Below, piece after piece: positions 1-8,409 of a stretch of 33,524 nucleotides of DNA. Position 1 is the first letter of the stretch; every line of letters starts with the position of its first letter. The notes under the pieces were generated by a model. The model worked only from the letters and a program-made list of their open reading frames with translations, was not told the origin of the DNA and did no database searches. This DNA comes from B73-G16 sp964611295 (lineage in GTDB: Bacteria; Desulfobacterota; B13-G15), in contig CAZSWV010000015.1 in assembly GCA_964611295.1 (NCBI GenBank), positions 1 through 33,524 on the forward strand. The letters are read 5' to 3'. A program made the translations under genes and the position numbers.

Positions 1-958
<958 letters not shown>

Positions 959-1048
959 TATGGACACAACCCAAGGAGGAGAGGTCGGCTCCATGTCCTA
1001 TGTGGTTGATAAAGAGGCTTAATGGGTATAAATTTCAATAGGAAAAAA

Positions 1049-1172
1049 CGCCTCCGGTGACCATGGCGGAGGGGAAACACCCGTTCCCATTCCGAATACG
1101 GCAGTTAAGCCCTCCAGCGCCGATGGTACTGCCCCCACGACGGGGCGGGAGAGTAGGACGTTGCCGGGGGCG
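1049..1172 (+). rRNA. 5S ribosomal RNA
   Basis: This is the standard bacterial 5S core: CCATGGCGGAGGGGAAACAC, CCCGTTCCCATTCCGAA, then GCCGATGGTACTGCCCC and GGAGAGTAGGACGTTGCCGG. The ends are set by pairing of AACGCC (about 1047-1052) with GGCGTT (about 1169-1174). It follows 23S by about 90 nt. The terminal stem extends into flanking A and T runs, which probably form a processing stem; transcription must continue to the tRNAs unless they have their own promoter. Confidence 0.95.
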
Positions 1173-1187
1173 TTTTTTGTTAGAGGG

Positions 1188-1262
1188 GCGGGAATAGCTC
1201 AGGGGTAGAGCATCACCTTGCCGAGGTGAGGGTCGCGGGTTCGAATCCCGTTTCCCGCTCCA
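1188..1262 (+). tRNA. tRNA-Gly(GCC)
   Basis: This is a full cloverleaf. Acceptor GCGGGAA pairs with TTCCCGC. The anticodon stem TCACC/GGTGA encloses the loop TTGCCGA (anticodon GCC), and the T loop is TTCGAAT. The CCA end is encoded (1260-1262). It lies 15 nt after the 5S and is most likely processed from the rRNA precursor. Confidence 0.96.
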
Positions 1263-1270
1263 GCCTTTAA

Positions 1271-1345
1271 GGCGGCGTAGCCAAGTGGCAAGGCGACGGT
1301 CTGCAAAACCGTTATACACCGGTTCGAATCCGGTCGCCGCCTCCA
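1271..1345 (+). tRNA. tRNA-Cys(GCA)
   Basis: Acceptor GGCGGCG pairs with CGCCGCC. The anticodon loop CTGCAAA carries GCA, the T arm is CCGGTTCGAATCCGG, and CCA is encoded at 1343-1345. It sits 8 nt after tRNA-Gly. No GC-rich terminator follows directly, only A/T-rich sequence, so the end of the rrn transcript is not obvious. Confidence 0.96.
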
Positions 1346-1423
1346 TTTCCCTTTTTGAAAAAATCAAGAGAAAATTCCCTTTTTCACAAAATCCTCTATA
1401 AAGAGCCCTTATCTTTCCAAAGC

Positions 1424-1452
1424 TTGACAAAGCGTCAGTGTATCTGTTAAGC
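1424..1452 (+). promoter_or_regulatory. Putative promoter of hppA
   Basis: There is a perfect -35 TTGACA at 1424-1429. The best -10 at a 15-17 nt spacing is only TGTTAA/TTAAGC (1445-1452), so the -10 is weak. It lies about 40 nt before the hppA start and after the tRNAs, where a new transcript would be expected. Confidence 0.4.
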
Positions 1453-1494
1453 AAAACTCCTGAAGAAGGTCCATAAAACCCAAGGAGGGAGAGG

Positions 1495-3552
1495 ATGGAG
1501 TGGGCGGTAGTGGCGTTCGTAGTGGGGCTTTTGGCGCTTTTTTATTCCTTCTTAACTGCCAAGGCCATCCTCAAGAAGGACCCTGGGGGAGGTCTGATAA
1601 AGGAGGCCTCAGAAGCGGTAAAGGAGGGGGCTGAGGCCTTTCTAAGGGCGGAGTATAAGATTTTGGCAGTGTTTGTGATCGTAGTGGCTTTGATCCTCTG
1701 GGCCCTAGGCAAATTTACCGCCTCTATGAATCCCTGGACGGCCTTTGCCTTTATCTTAGGTGCTTTGTGTTCAATGGGGGCCGGTTACGCAGGCATGAGC
1801 ATTGCGGTCAGAAGCAACTGTCGTACCACGGTGGCTGCAAGGGAGAGCTTAAACGAAGGTTTGAGGGTGGCCTTTCGCGGTGGTACCGTTATGGGTATGA
1901 CAGTAGTAGGCATAGGACTTGTAGGGCTCTGTATTATATACTTCCTTTTTAAGGATTCGCCCGCCTTTTTGAGCATCCTTCCTGCTTATGGGATGGGTGC
2001 TTCTTCAGTTGCCCTGTTTGCTAGGGTAGGAGGTGGCATATACACCAAGGGAGCTGATGCGGCAGCTGACCTAGTGGGGAAGGTGGAAAAAGGTATCCCA
2101 GAAGATGACCCGCGCAACGCTGCTGTTATAGCCGATTGGGTAGGTGACAACGTAGGGGACGTAGCTGGAATGGGTGCTGATCTTTTTGAATCCTATGTAG
2201 ATGCAATAATAGCAGCCATGACCTTATCAGCCCTGGCCTTTGGCAGTGGACTAGTTCCAACACCCCTTCACGGATGGCATTTGCCTCTACTTGTTGCAGC
2301 AAGTGGAATTGTGGCTTCACTTATAGGGATCTTTTTCGTTTCAACCAAAGGCCATTCGATGGGCGCGCTTCTTTGGGCCTTAAGGAAGGGGACGTTTGTG
2401 GCTGCAGGGCTAACTTTGTTACTTTCATTTATAGTCGTACGACTTCTTAATTCTGGCTTGGGGATTTGGTATTCAGTACTTGCGGGATTGATTGCAGGCA
2501 TCATCATAGGTGAAAGCACGAACTATTACACGGCTTATGAATACAAACCTACACGGAAGATTTCCCAGGCTGCGACAAGCGGCGGTGGGACTGCCATAAT
2601 GCAAGGGTTTGCTGTAGGGATGATGAGTACTTGGGTGCCGCTGTTGGTTGTAGCCATAGCGTTGCTTGTTTCTTATAAACTTGCCAGCTTCTACGGAGTA
2701 GCGGTGGCAGGTGTGGGAATGCTTTCCACCTTAGGTATCTCACTGTCTACCGATGCTTACGGACCAATTGCGGACAACGCCGGTGGGATAAGCGAAATGG
2801 CAAGGCTTGGCCCTGAGGTAAGGGAGAGGACCGATGCCCTGGATGCCCTTGGCAACACCACAGCTGCTACAGGTAAAGGGTTTGCGATCGGTTCGGCTGC
2901 TCTTACCGCCTTAGCCCTCTTGTTGTCTTATGGATTTGCCGTTGGGATCGTCAAGGTAGAAGGAGGGCAAATCTCCATACTTGGTGGCCTTGAGGCAAGT
3001 TTGTTGAGCGCTCCTGTGGTCGCCGGGTTATTGATAGGGGCCATGTTACCTGCTGTTTTTTGCGCCCTGGTGATGGATGCAGTAGGGAGCAATACCTTCG
3101 TGATAGTGGAGGAGGTAAGGAGGCAATTCCGCGAGATCCCGGGCATCATGGAAGGTACGGCTAAGCCCGATTACGCAAAATGCGTGGACCTTTCTACCAG
3201 GGGTGCACTCAAGAGGATGGTGGCGCCAGTTATTTTAGCCATAGTTGCACCAGTGGCTGTAGGGTTTCTGCTTGGGAAATATGCCCTTGCGGGTTTCCTA
3301 CTCGGATCCATAATAAGCGGTTTTATACTGGCTGTACTTCAGGCCAATGCAGGAGGGGCATGGGACAACGCTAAAAAGTACATAGAGCTTGGCCACTTTG
3401 GTGGAAAGGGATCCGAGGCTCATAAAGCCGCAGTCGTCGGTGATACCGCTGGTGATCCCATGAAGGACGCAGCTGGTCCAAGCCTCAATATCATGCTAAA
3501 ACTCATGTCCATAATCGCCCTGGTCTTCGCCCCGCTTTTCAGCGCATTTTAG
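1495..3552 (+). CDS. hppA: Membrane-bound ion-pumping pyrophosphatase (K+-dependent type)
   Basis: Hydrolyses or synthesises pyrophosphate coupled to H+ or Na+ transport across the inner membrane. The 685 residues match the prokaryotic family length, with about 16 hydrophobic helices. The PPi-site signatures are clear: DNVGDVAGMGADLFESY (about 219-235), the DAYGPIADNAGG segment, and a C-terminal segment with GDTAGDPMKDAAGPSLN. Family knowledge: the GNTT-A/K position separates K+-dependent (Ala) from K+-independent (Lys) enzymes, and here it is Ala457 (GNTTAATGKG). Glu232 in DLFES sits at the helix position typical of Na+-PPases and related K+-dependent H+-PPases, so the pumped ion is open. 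The start is ATG with an AAGGAGGG Shine-Dalgarno 6 nt upstream. It is monocistronic, with a terminator about 20 nt downstream. Confidence 0.97.
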   Translation: MEWAVVAFVVGLLALFYSFLTAKAILKKDPGGGLIKEASEAVKEGAEAFLRAEYKILAVFVIVVALILWALGKFTASMNPWTAFAFILGALCSMGAGYAGMSIAVRSNCRTTVAARESLNEGLRVAFRGGTVMGMTVVGIGLVGLCIIYFLFKDSPAFLSILPAYGMGASSVALFARVGGGIYTKGADAAADLVGKVEKGIPEDDPRNAAVIADWVGDNVGDVAGMGADLFESYVDAIIAAMTLSALAFGSGLVPTPLHGWHLPLLVAASGIVASLIGIFFVSTKGHSMGALLWALRKGTFVAAGLTLLLSFIVVRLLNSGLGIWYSVLAGLIAGIIIGESTNYYTAYEYKPTRKISQAATSGGGTAIMQGFAVGMMSTWVPLLVVAIALLVSYKLASFYGVAVAGVGMLSTLGISLSTDAYGPIADNAGGISEMARLGPEVRERTDALDALGNTTAATGKGFAIGSAALTALALLLSYGFAVGIVKVEGGQISILGGLEASLLSAPVVAGLLIGAMLPAVFCALVMDAVGSNTFVIVEEVRRQFREIPGIMEGTAKPDYAKCVDLSTRGALKRMVAPVILAIVAPVAVGFLLGKYALAGFLLGSIISGFILAVLQANAGGAWDNAKKYIELGHFGGKGSEAHKAAVVGDTAGDPMKDAAGPSLNIMLKLMSIIALVFAPLFSAF

Positions 3553-3570
3553 GCCCCAAAAGTTTCCGTA

Positions 3571-3612
3571 AAGGGAGGTGGGACCCTTTAAACGGTCCCA
3601 CCTCCCTTTTGC
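3571..3612 (+). terminator. Rho-independent terminator of hppA
   Basis: A perfect 15-bp stem (3571-3585 with 3594-3608) with an 8-nt loop ends in a short T run. It sits 18 nt after the hppA stop. The A/T ends of the stem could let it work weakly in the other direction, but there is no minus-strand gene here. Confidence 0.9.
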
Positions 3613-3651
3613 CCTTGAAATCATCAACTCCATGGAGTAAAAATTCCCCAA

Positions 3652-3873
3652 ATGGGAAGGGATTTCACAGTAGGGGACCTTGTGGTCCATAAAAGATATC
3701 CCCAGTGGGGAGTAGGCAAGGTAATCGAAGTATGGAAGGGAAACCTTCCAGGAGGGCGTGCATATGTGAAGGTAGCCTTTGAAGACGGCAAGGTCAGGGT
3801 ATTCGATGGCGATTTAAGGAGTTCCACCTGTTGCCTCAAAGGCGGCCTTATGAGGCTTAAAGGGGGCGATTAG
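3652..3873 (+). CDS. Small DUF3553-like protein
   Basis: A 73-residue protein. The N-terminal pattern FTVGDLVVHKRYPQWGVGKV (residues 5-24) is the compact SH3-like beta fold seen in DUF3553/CarD-like domains and at the C-terminus of some UvrD-type helicases, where 'VGDxVxHxxWGxGxV' is diagnostic. The rest (YVKVAFEDGKVRVF, then a short tail with Cys-Cys) fits the next two strands. By family this suggests an interaction with RNA polymerase or nucleic-acid enzymes; the exact role is unknown. The only upstream SD-like element is GGAG at 3634-3637, about 14 nt away, so translation may be weak. The stop codon lies inside the tRNA-Arg gene, so the two overlap by 10 nt. It could be co-transcribed with tRNA-Arg and ileS. 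Confidence 0.72.
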   Translation: MGRDFTVGDLVVHKRYPQWGVGKVIEVWKGNLPGGRAYVKVAFEDGKVRVFDGDLRSSTCCLKGGLMRLKGGD

Positions 3874-3940
3874 CTCAGAAGGACAGAGCGCTGGCCTCCG
3901 GAGCCAGAGGTCGGGGGTTCGAATCCCCCATCGCTCGCCA
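3864..3940 (+). tRNA. tRNA-Arg(CCG)
   Basis: Acceptor GGGCGAT pairs with ATCGCTC (one G-T pair). The anticodon stem CTGGC/GCCAG encloses CTCCGGA (anticodon CCG), the T arm is GGGGGTTCGAATCCCCC, and CCA is encoded at 3938-3940. The first 10 nt are also the last codons and TAG stop (3871-3873) of the preceding small CDS. The ileS start follows 42 nt later. Confidence 0.96.
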
Positions 3941-3947
3941 GTTTTTT

Positions 3948-3981
3948 GACCTTCTAATCCTAGAAAGGAGGCTTAAAGGTC
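3948..3981 (+). promoter_or_regulatory. Hairpin around the ileS ribosome-binding site
   Basis: GACCTT (3948-3953) can pair with AAGGTC (3976-3981). Inside it TCCT (3958-3961) can pair with AGGA (3966-3969) of the AAAGGAGG Shine-Dalgarno. Cleavage behind the tRNA CCA at 3940 would leave this fold near the 5' end of the ileS message. There is no room for a T-box. Seen as base pairing only; function is inference. Confidence 0.35.
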
Positions 3982-3982
3982 G

Positions 3983-6730
3983 ATGGATTACAAAGGGAAT
4001 TTGAACTTGCCTAAGACTGACTTTCCTATGAAGGCCGAATTGGTTAAGAAGGAGCCACAAATTCTGAAAAAGTGGGAAGAAGAAGGGCTTTATGCGAGGA
4101 TCCTACAAAGAAAGGAAGGTAATAAGCCTTTTGTCCTACATGACGGTCCACCTTATGCCAATGGGCACATACACCTGGGGACGGCTTTGAATAAGATCCT
4201 TAAAGACATAATAGTAAAGGCAAAGAACATGAGCGGCTTCAAGGCCGTGTTTTTACCAGGGTGGGATTGTCATGGCCTACCCATAGAGCTGGAAGTGGAA
4301 AAGAGGCTGGGTAAGGAGAAGGAAAAGCTATCTAAAGTAGAGATAAGGGGGTTTTGTAGGCAATATGCCGAGCAGTTCGTCAATGTCCAAAGGGAGGAAT
4401 TCAAGAGGTTAGGGGTATTTGGCCTTTGGAGTTCTCCTTATTTGACCATGGATCCCCAATATCAAGCGGCAATCGTAAGAGAGTTTGCCAATTTTGTAAA
4501 GAAAGGCTACGTCTACAGGGGCAAAAAGCCAGTTTACTGGTGTCCGAACTGTAAAACTGCTCTAGCTGAAGCCGAAGTGGAATATGCTCCTCTTGAGTCT
4601 CCCTCTATTTATGTGAAATTCCCGTTAAAAGACGCCCGCGGGATATTGGAAGGCAATGAAAAAAAGGTCTCGATGGTGATATGGACGACTACGCCATGGA
4701 CACTTCCTGCGAACCTCGCTGTGGCTGTCCATCCTGAATATGAGTATGCGGCTGTCCTTTTTAAGAGCGAGGTCTTAATTGTCGCTCGTAGGCTTGTACC
4801 AGTTCTGGAAGGAGTGCTAGGGGAGAAAGGTGAAGTACTTTCGACCTTTGGAGGAAGATTCCTTGAAGGACGTAAATGTAAGCACCCCTTCCTCGAGAGG
4901 GATTCTTTGGTGATACTTGCCGATTTTGTGAGTTTAGATACCGGTACAGGTTGTGTCCATATAGCCCCTGGACACGGAGAAGAGGACTACGAAAGCGGTT
5001 TGAAGTATGGCTTGGACGTTTATGCACCTGTTGACGAAAAGGGGTGCTTTACAGAAGAAGTCGCCTTTTTCAAAGGGATGAATGTATTTGAAGCAGATCC
5101 ACTTATTGTGGAAAAGCTTAAAGAGACAGGGATGCTTTTACATGCAGACAGGATCGAACATTCTTATCCCCATTGTTGGAGGTGTAAAGGTCCTGTCATT
5201 TTCAGGGCTACCCCTCAATGGTTTATCTCCCTTGATAAAGACGGTTTGAGACAAAGGCTCCTTCGATGGATAGAGTCCGTTCAATGGATACCACCCTGGG
5301 GGAAGGACAGGATCTATAACATGGTGGCGACAAGGCCTGATTGGTGCATATCAAGACAAAGGGTCTGGGGAGTTCCCATAATAGCCTTTTATTGTGAGTC
5401 ATGCGGGGAGGTCTTGCTTGATGAGAAGCTCATCAGGCATGTGGCCTCCCTAATAGAAAAAGAAGGGGCTGACATATGGTTTGAAAGGACCAGCCGAGAA
5501 CTTTTGCCAGAAGGGTTTAAGTGTCCGCGATGTGGTTCTGACTCCTTCCGAAAGGAAGAAGATATATTGGACGTCTGGTTCGACTCAGGGGTAAGCTGGG
5601 CTACAGTGCTGGAAGGCCCCCATGGTTTGGGGTTCCCTGCAGATCTTTACCTCGAAGGCAGTGACCAACATCGGGGGTGGTTTCAGTCCTCACTCATTTG
5701 TGCTGTGGCCACAAGGGATGAAGCCCCCTATAGAGCGGTCCTGACCCATGGGTTTGTGGTAGACGGTCAAGGCCGAAAGATGTCCAAATCCCTTGGAAAC
5801 GTCATTTCTCCTTTTGAAATCATAGACCGTTATGGGGCCGAGATCCTTAGGCTTTGGACCGCTTCGGCAGACTATCGAGAAGATGTGAGGATCTCCGAGG
5901 AAATACTTCAGAGACTTGTGGAAGCTTACAGGCGCATAAGGAACACTTGGCGTTTTATGCTTGGTAATCTTTACGACTTCGATCCAAAGGTCCATAAGGT
6001 ATCCTACAAAGACCTATGGGAAATGGACCGTTGGATACTCCATAGACATGCCTTTCTTATCAAGAGGATCAGGGAGGCTTATGACTCCTATAACTTTCAC
6101 CTTATCTACCATTTGGTTCACAACTTTTGTGTCAACGACCTCAGTGCCTTTTACCTAGATGTGTCCAAAGAGAGGCTTTACGTGCTTTCTCCAGACTCGC
6201 CCAAGAGGCGATCGGCCCAAATGGCCATGTACCATGTACTTAAAGGTATGCTTTTACTTATGGCGCCTGTACTTACTTTCACGGCTGAGGAGGCATGGTG
6301 GCATTTGCCCAAGGACGAGGGTGATCCAGAAAGCGTTCACCTTGGTGCTTTCCCTGAAGTACCGGAGGAATGGATGGATGAGACCCTGGAACAGCGTTGG
6401 GAGAGGCTTTTGGGAATAAGGGATGAAGTGAACCGCGCCCTTGAAGAGGCACGACGCAAGAAGGAAATCGGCCACTCCCTGGATGCTGAGGTGACCATAA
6501 GGGGTCCCAATGAGGTAGTGGAATTCCTCAGGACCTTCGGTGATGATTTGAGGGAGATCTTGATAGTCTCACAGGTGAAACTGGAAGAAGGAAGAGAACT
6601 TCAAGTACTGGTTTCAAAGGCTAGAGGCCAGAAATGTGCACGTTGTTGGGTTTACGACCCAGAAGTAGGGGTTTCAGAGCTATACCCTGACCTTTGTCCA
6701 CGCTGTATAGCAGTGCTTTCTAGTAAATGA
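3983..6730 (+). CDS. ileS: Isoleucyl-tRNA synthetase
   Basis: Charges tRNA-Ile with isoleucine in the cytoplasm. At 915 residues it has the full bacterial length. The class I HIGH motif is H62-I-H-L in GPPYANGHIHLGTAL, and KMSKS is at 599-603. The editing domain lies between (TTTPWTLPANLAVA and GTGCVHIAPGHGEEDY). The anticodon-binding region follows, with a C-terminal zinc site made of CARC and CPRC. The presence of the bacterial C-terminal zinc finger indicates the ordinary housekeeping form rather than a mupirocin-resistance type. The start is ATG with AAAGGAGG upstream, at a rather long spacing of about 12 nt. Its last 4 nt overlap the start of lspA (ATGA). Confidence 0.98.
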   Translation: MDYKGNLNLPKTDFPMKAELVKKEPQILKKWEEEGLYARILQRKEGNKPFVLHDGPPYANGHIHLGTALNKILKDIIVKAKNMSGFKAVFLPGWDCHGLPIELEVEKRLGKEKEKLSKVEIRGFCRQYAEQFVNVQREEFKRLGVFGLWSSPYLTMDPQYQAAIVREFANFVKKGYVYRGKKPVYWCPNCKTALAEAEVEYAPLESPSIYVKFPLKDARGILEGNEKKVSMVIWTTTPWTLPANLAVAVHPEYEYAAVLFKSEVLIVARRLVPVLEGVLGEKGEVLSTFGGRFLEGRKCKHPFLERDSLVILADFVSLDTGTGCVHIAPGHGEEDYESGLKYGLDVYAPVDEKGCFTEEVAFFKGMNVFEADPLIVEKLKETGMLLHADRIEHSYPHCWRCKGPVIFRATPQWFISLDKDGLRQRLLRWIESVQWIPPWGKDRIYNMVATRPDWCISRQRVWGVPIIAFYCESCGEVLLDEKLIRHVASLIEKEGADIWFERTSRELLPEGFKCPRCGSDSFRKEEDILDVWFDSGVSWATVLEGPHGLGFPADLYLEGSDQHRGWFQSSLICAVATRDEAPYRAVLTHGFVVDGQGRKMSKSLGNVISPFEIIDRYGAEILRLWTASADYREDVRISEEILQRLVEAYRRIRNTWRFMLGNLYDFDPKVHKVSYKDLWEMDRWILHRHAFLIKRIREAYDSYNFHLIYHLVHNFCVNDLSAFYLDVSKERLYVLSPDSPKRRSAQMAMYHVLKGMLLLMAPVLTFTAEEAWWHLPKDEGDPESVHLGAFPEVPEEWMDETLEQRWERLLGIRDEVNRALEEARRKKEIGHSLDAEVTIRGPNEVVEFLRTFGDDLREILIVSQVKLEEGRELQVLVSKARGQKCARCWVYDPEVGVSELYPDLCPRCIAVLSSK

Positions 6731-7167
6731 AAGCAAAGATCATAACCTTATTGTGGATGGGCACAGTCCTTTTAGTAGACCAAGTCTCTAAGGCCTTGGT
6801 ACTTAAGGCCTTTCCTTTAAATGAACCTAGGGGATTGTTAGGTGATCTTCTTAGGATCAGTGTGGTTTTAAATCGAGGAGGGATATTTGGTTTGGGCCAA
6901 GGCCTTGGGAACTTTTTTCTGATCCTATCCATTGGGGCACTCCTCTTTGCCCTTTACCTCTTAAGGGGTACAAGGAGGAGCGAAATCGTAGGGTTGTTGA
7001 TGGGAGGAGCAGTGGGGAACCTTATCGATCGGCTTCGTTACGGGGCAGTAGTGGACTTCATTGACATAGGATACAAAGGGTTGAGGTGGCCTGTGTTCAA
7101 CATAGCCGATCTAGCCATAACCCTTGGGATGGTTTTGATGTTTTTGAATTGGATAAAGGGAAAGTAA
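6727..7167 (+). CDS. lspA: Lipoprotein signal peptidase (signal peptidase II)
   Basis: Cleaves the signal peptide of diacylated prolipoproteins in the inner membrane. The 146 residues form four hydrophobic helices, as usual. Conserved blocks are NRGGIFGLG (49-57, the NxG(A)xFG loop), GNLIDR (97-102) and VVDF with catalytic Asp110, then FNIAD with catalytic Asp128, matching the Asp pair of Pseudomonas LspA. The ATG overlaps the ileS stop by 4 nt, so translation is probably coupled. The lgt gene follows 2 nt later, placing two steps of lipoprotein maturation together. Confidence 0.96.
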   Translation: MKAKIITLLWMGTVLLVDQVSKALVLKAFPLNEPRGLLGDLLRISVVLNRGGIFGLGQGLGNFFLILSIGALLFALYLLRGTRRSEIVGLLMGGAVGNLIDRLRYGAVVDFIDIGYKGLRWPVFNIADLAITLGMVLMFLNWIKGK

Positions 7168-7169
7168 AG

Positions 7170-7937
7170 ATGTTCCCCGTCCTCTTTTCCATTAAGGGTT
7201 TCACCCTTCACACCTATGGAGTCCTTGTTGCTCTAGGAGTGTTGATAGGTACCTGGTTGTTCGTAAAGGAGGGGAAGGACTTAGGGCTTGATGAAAAAAG
7301 GCTAAGTGATCTGGTCTTTTGGGCTGTCCTGAGCGGGGTAATTTCCTCGAGGGCCTTCTTTGTACTTATGCATTTGGAGGAGTACCGAGGGGACCCCTTA
7401 AAAGCCCTCAAGATCTGGGAAGGAGGGCTTGTCCTTTACGGAGGCCTTTTGCCTGCCTTGATTTTAGCCTCTGCCCTGATGAAACGTTGGGGGGTCCCGG
7501 TGAGGAAAACCCTTGATACAGCAAGTTTCCCTCTGGCTATAGGCTTCGCTTTGGGTAGGTTTGGTTGTCTGTCAGCAGGCTGTTGTTATGGTAAACCCAC
7601 CACTTTACCTTGGGGTATCGTATTCCAGGATGAAAGGTCTTTGGCTCCCCTAGGAGTCAGGCTTCACCCCACCCAGTTGTACGAGGCCCTGTTTTTCGTC
7701 CTTTTGGCCCTTTTTCTTAAAACCAAGGGCAAACGGATCAGAACCCCTGGGGAGAAGTTTTTCACCCTAAGCCTTTCTTATGGGGTGTTCAGGTTCTTCA
7801 ACGAGTTCCTCAGAGGGGATCCACGTGCCGTTTTTTGGGGGCTTAGCCATAACCAATGGGTAATGGTTGGGCTTTTTGTTTTTTCGCTTATTATGTTAAT
7901 CTACTACAGCCGTGAGGAAGATCCTTACATACCCTGA
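7170..7937 (+). CDS. lgt: Prolipoprotein diacylglyceryl transferase, variant active-site type
   Basis: Would transfer diacylglycerol to the lipobox Cys of prolipoproteins, the step before LspA. It has 255 residues and about seven helices. HPTQLYE (166-172) and GR at 129-130 match Lgt. The frame stays open upstream into lspA, but homology begins at FPVLFSIKGFTLHTYG, so ATG 7170, 2 nt after the lspA stop, is chosen. Unusual: the E. coli catalytic HGG (His103) is Tyr90-Gly-Gly here, and the GRxGNFxNxE loop is replaced by a Cys-containing loop (Cys133, Cys138, Cys139). I believe similar sequences occur in delta-proteobacterial relatives, but that needs a search. Its last 26 nt overlap def. Confidence 0.88.
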   Translation: MFPVLFSIKGFTLHTYGVLVALGVLIGTWLFVKEGKDLGLDEKRLSDLVFWAVLSGVISSRAFFVLMHLEEYRGDPLKALKIWEGGLVLYGGLLPALILASALMKRWGVPVRKTLDTASFPLAIGFALGRFGCLSAGCCYGKPTTLPWGIVFQDERSLAPLGVRLHPTQLYEALFFVLLALFLKTKGKRIRTPGEKFFTLSLSYGVFRFFNEFLRGDPRAVFWGLSHNQWVMVGLFVFSLIMLIYYSREEDPYIP

Positions 7938-8409
7938 CCCCCTCCTGCGCAAAAGGGCCGAGGAGCTTAGAGATCTTGGGCCTGAAGTGGAGCGCTTAGC
8001 CCAAGAGATGATAGATACCATGTATGCCGCTTCAGGCATAGGCCTTGCGGCCCCGCAGGTGGGTGAATCCGTAAGGCTTATAGTGGTCGACGTCGGGGCC
8101 AAGGAAGGCGTTTTTTCTCCTCTGGTGGTGGTCAACCCAGAGATAAAAGAGGCAGAGGGCAGTTTCGTAATGGAAGAAGGCTGCCTCAGTATACCCGGCA
8201 TAAGGGCAGAAGTAGGTAGACACAGGCGGGTTTTGGTTAGTGGTTATGACCTAAAGGGCAGACCCATGGAAATAGAGGCAGAAGGGTTCTTAGCCGTAGT
8301 TTTCCAACATGAAATAGACCACCTGGATGGAGTCTTATTCATCGACCGCCTCAGCCGTTTGAAGCGCCAGCTCATAGAAAGGAAACTCCGAAAACAGCTT
8401 ACGGGTTGA
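7912..8409 (+). CDS. def: Peptide deformylase
   Basis: Removes the N-formyl group from nascent proteins. At 165 residues it is of normal length. All three metal/catalytic motifs are intact: GIGLAAPQ (42-49), EGCLS with the metal ligand Cys91, and HEIDH with His133, Glu134 and His137. The start is GTG inside the end of lgt; MRKILTYPDPLLRKRA is a typical Def N-terminus, which fixes this start. It is followed by fmt with a 1-nt overlap, pairing removal and addition of the formyl group. Confidence 0.97.
   Translation: MRKILTYPDPLLRKRAEELRDLGPEVERLAQEMIDTMYAASGIGLAAPQVGESVRLIVVDVGAKEGVFSPLVVVNPEIKEAEGSFVMEEGCLSIPGIRAEVGRHRRVLVSGYDLKGRPMEIEAEGFLAVVFQHEIDHLDGVLFIDRLSRLKRQLIERKLRKQLTG

Noticed and set aside
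1035..1454. A 139-codon minus-strand frame across 5S and the two tRNAs
   Set aside because: It is antisense to RNA genes; segments such as GFEPVYNGFADRR and RDSNPRPS are well-known artefacts of reading tRNA genes backwards.
3941..3982. T-box riboswitch before ileS
   Set aside because: Only 42 nt are available and no T-box sequence is present.
3875..4060. Minus-strand frame over tRNA-Arg with DSNPRPLAPEASAL
   Set aside because: Same artefact: antisense translation of a tRNA.
7086..7169. Upstream extension of lgt into lspA
   Set aside because: The extra 28 residues are lspA sequence in another frame; Lgt homology starts at ATG 7170.
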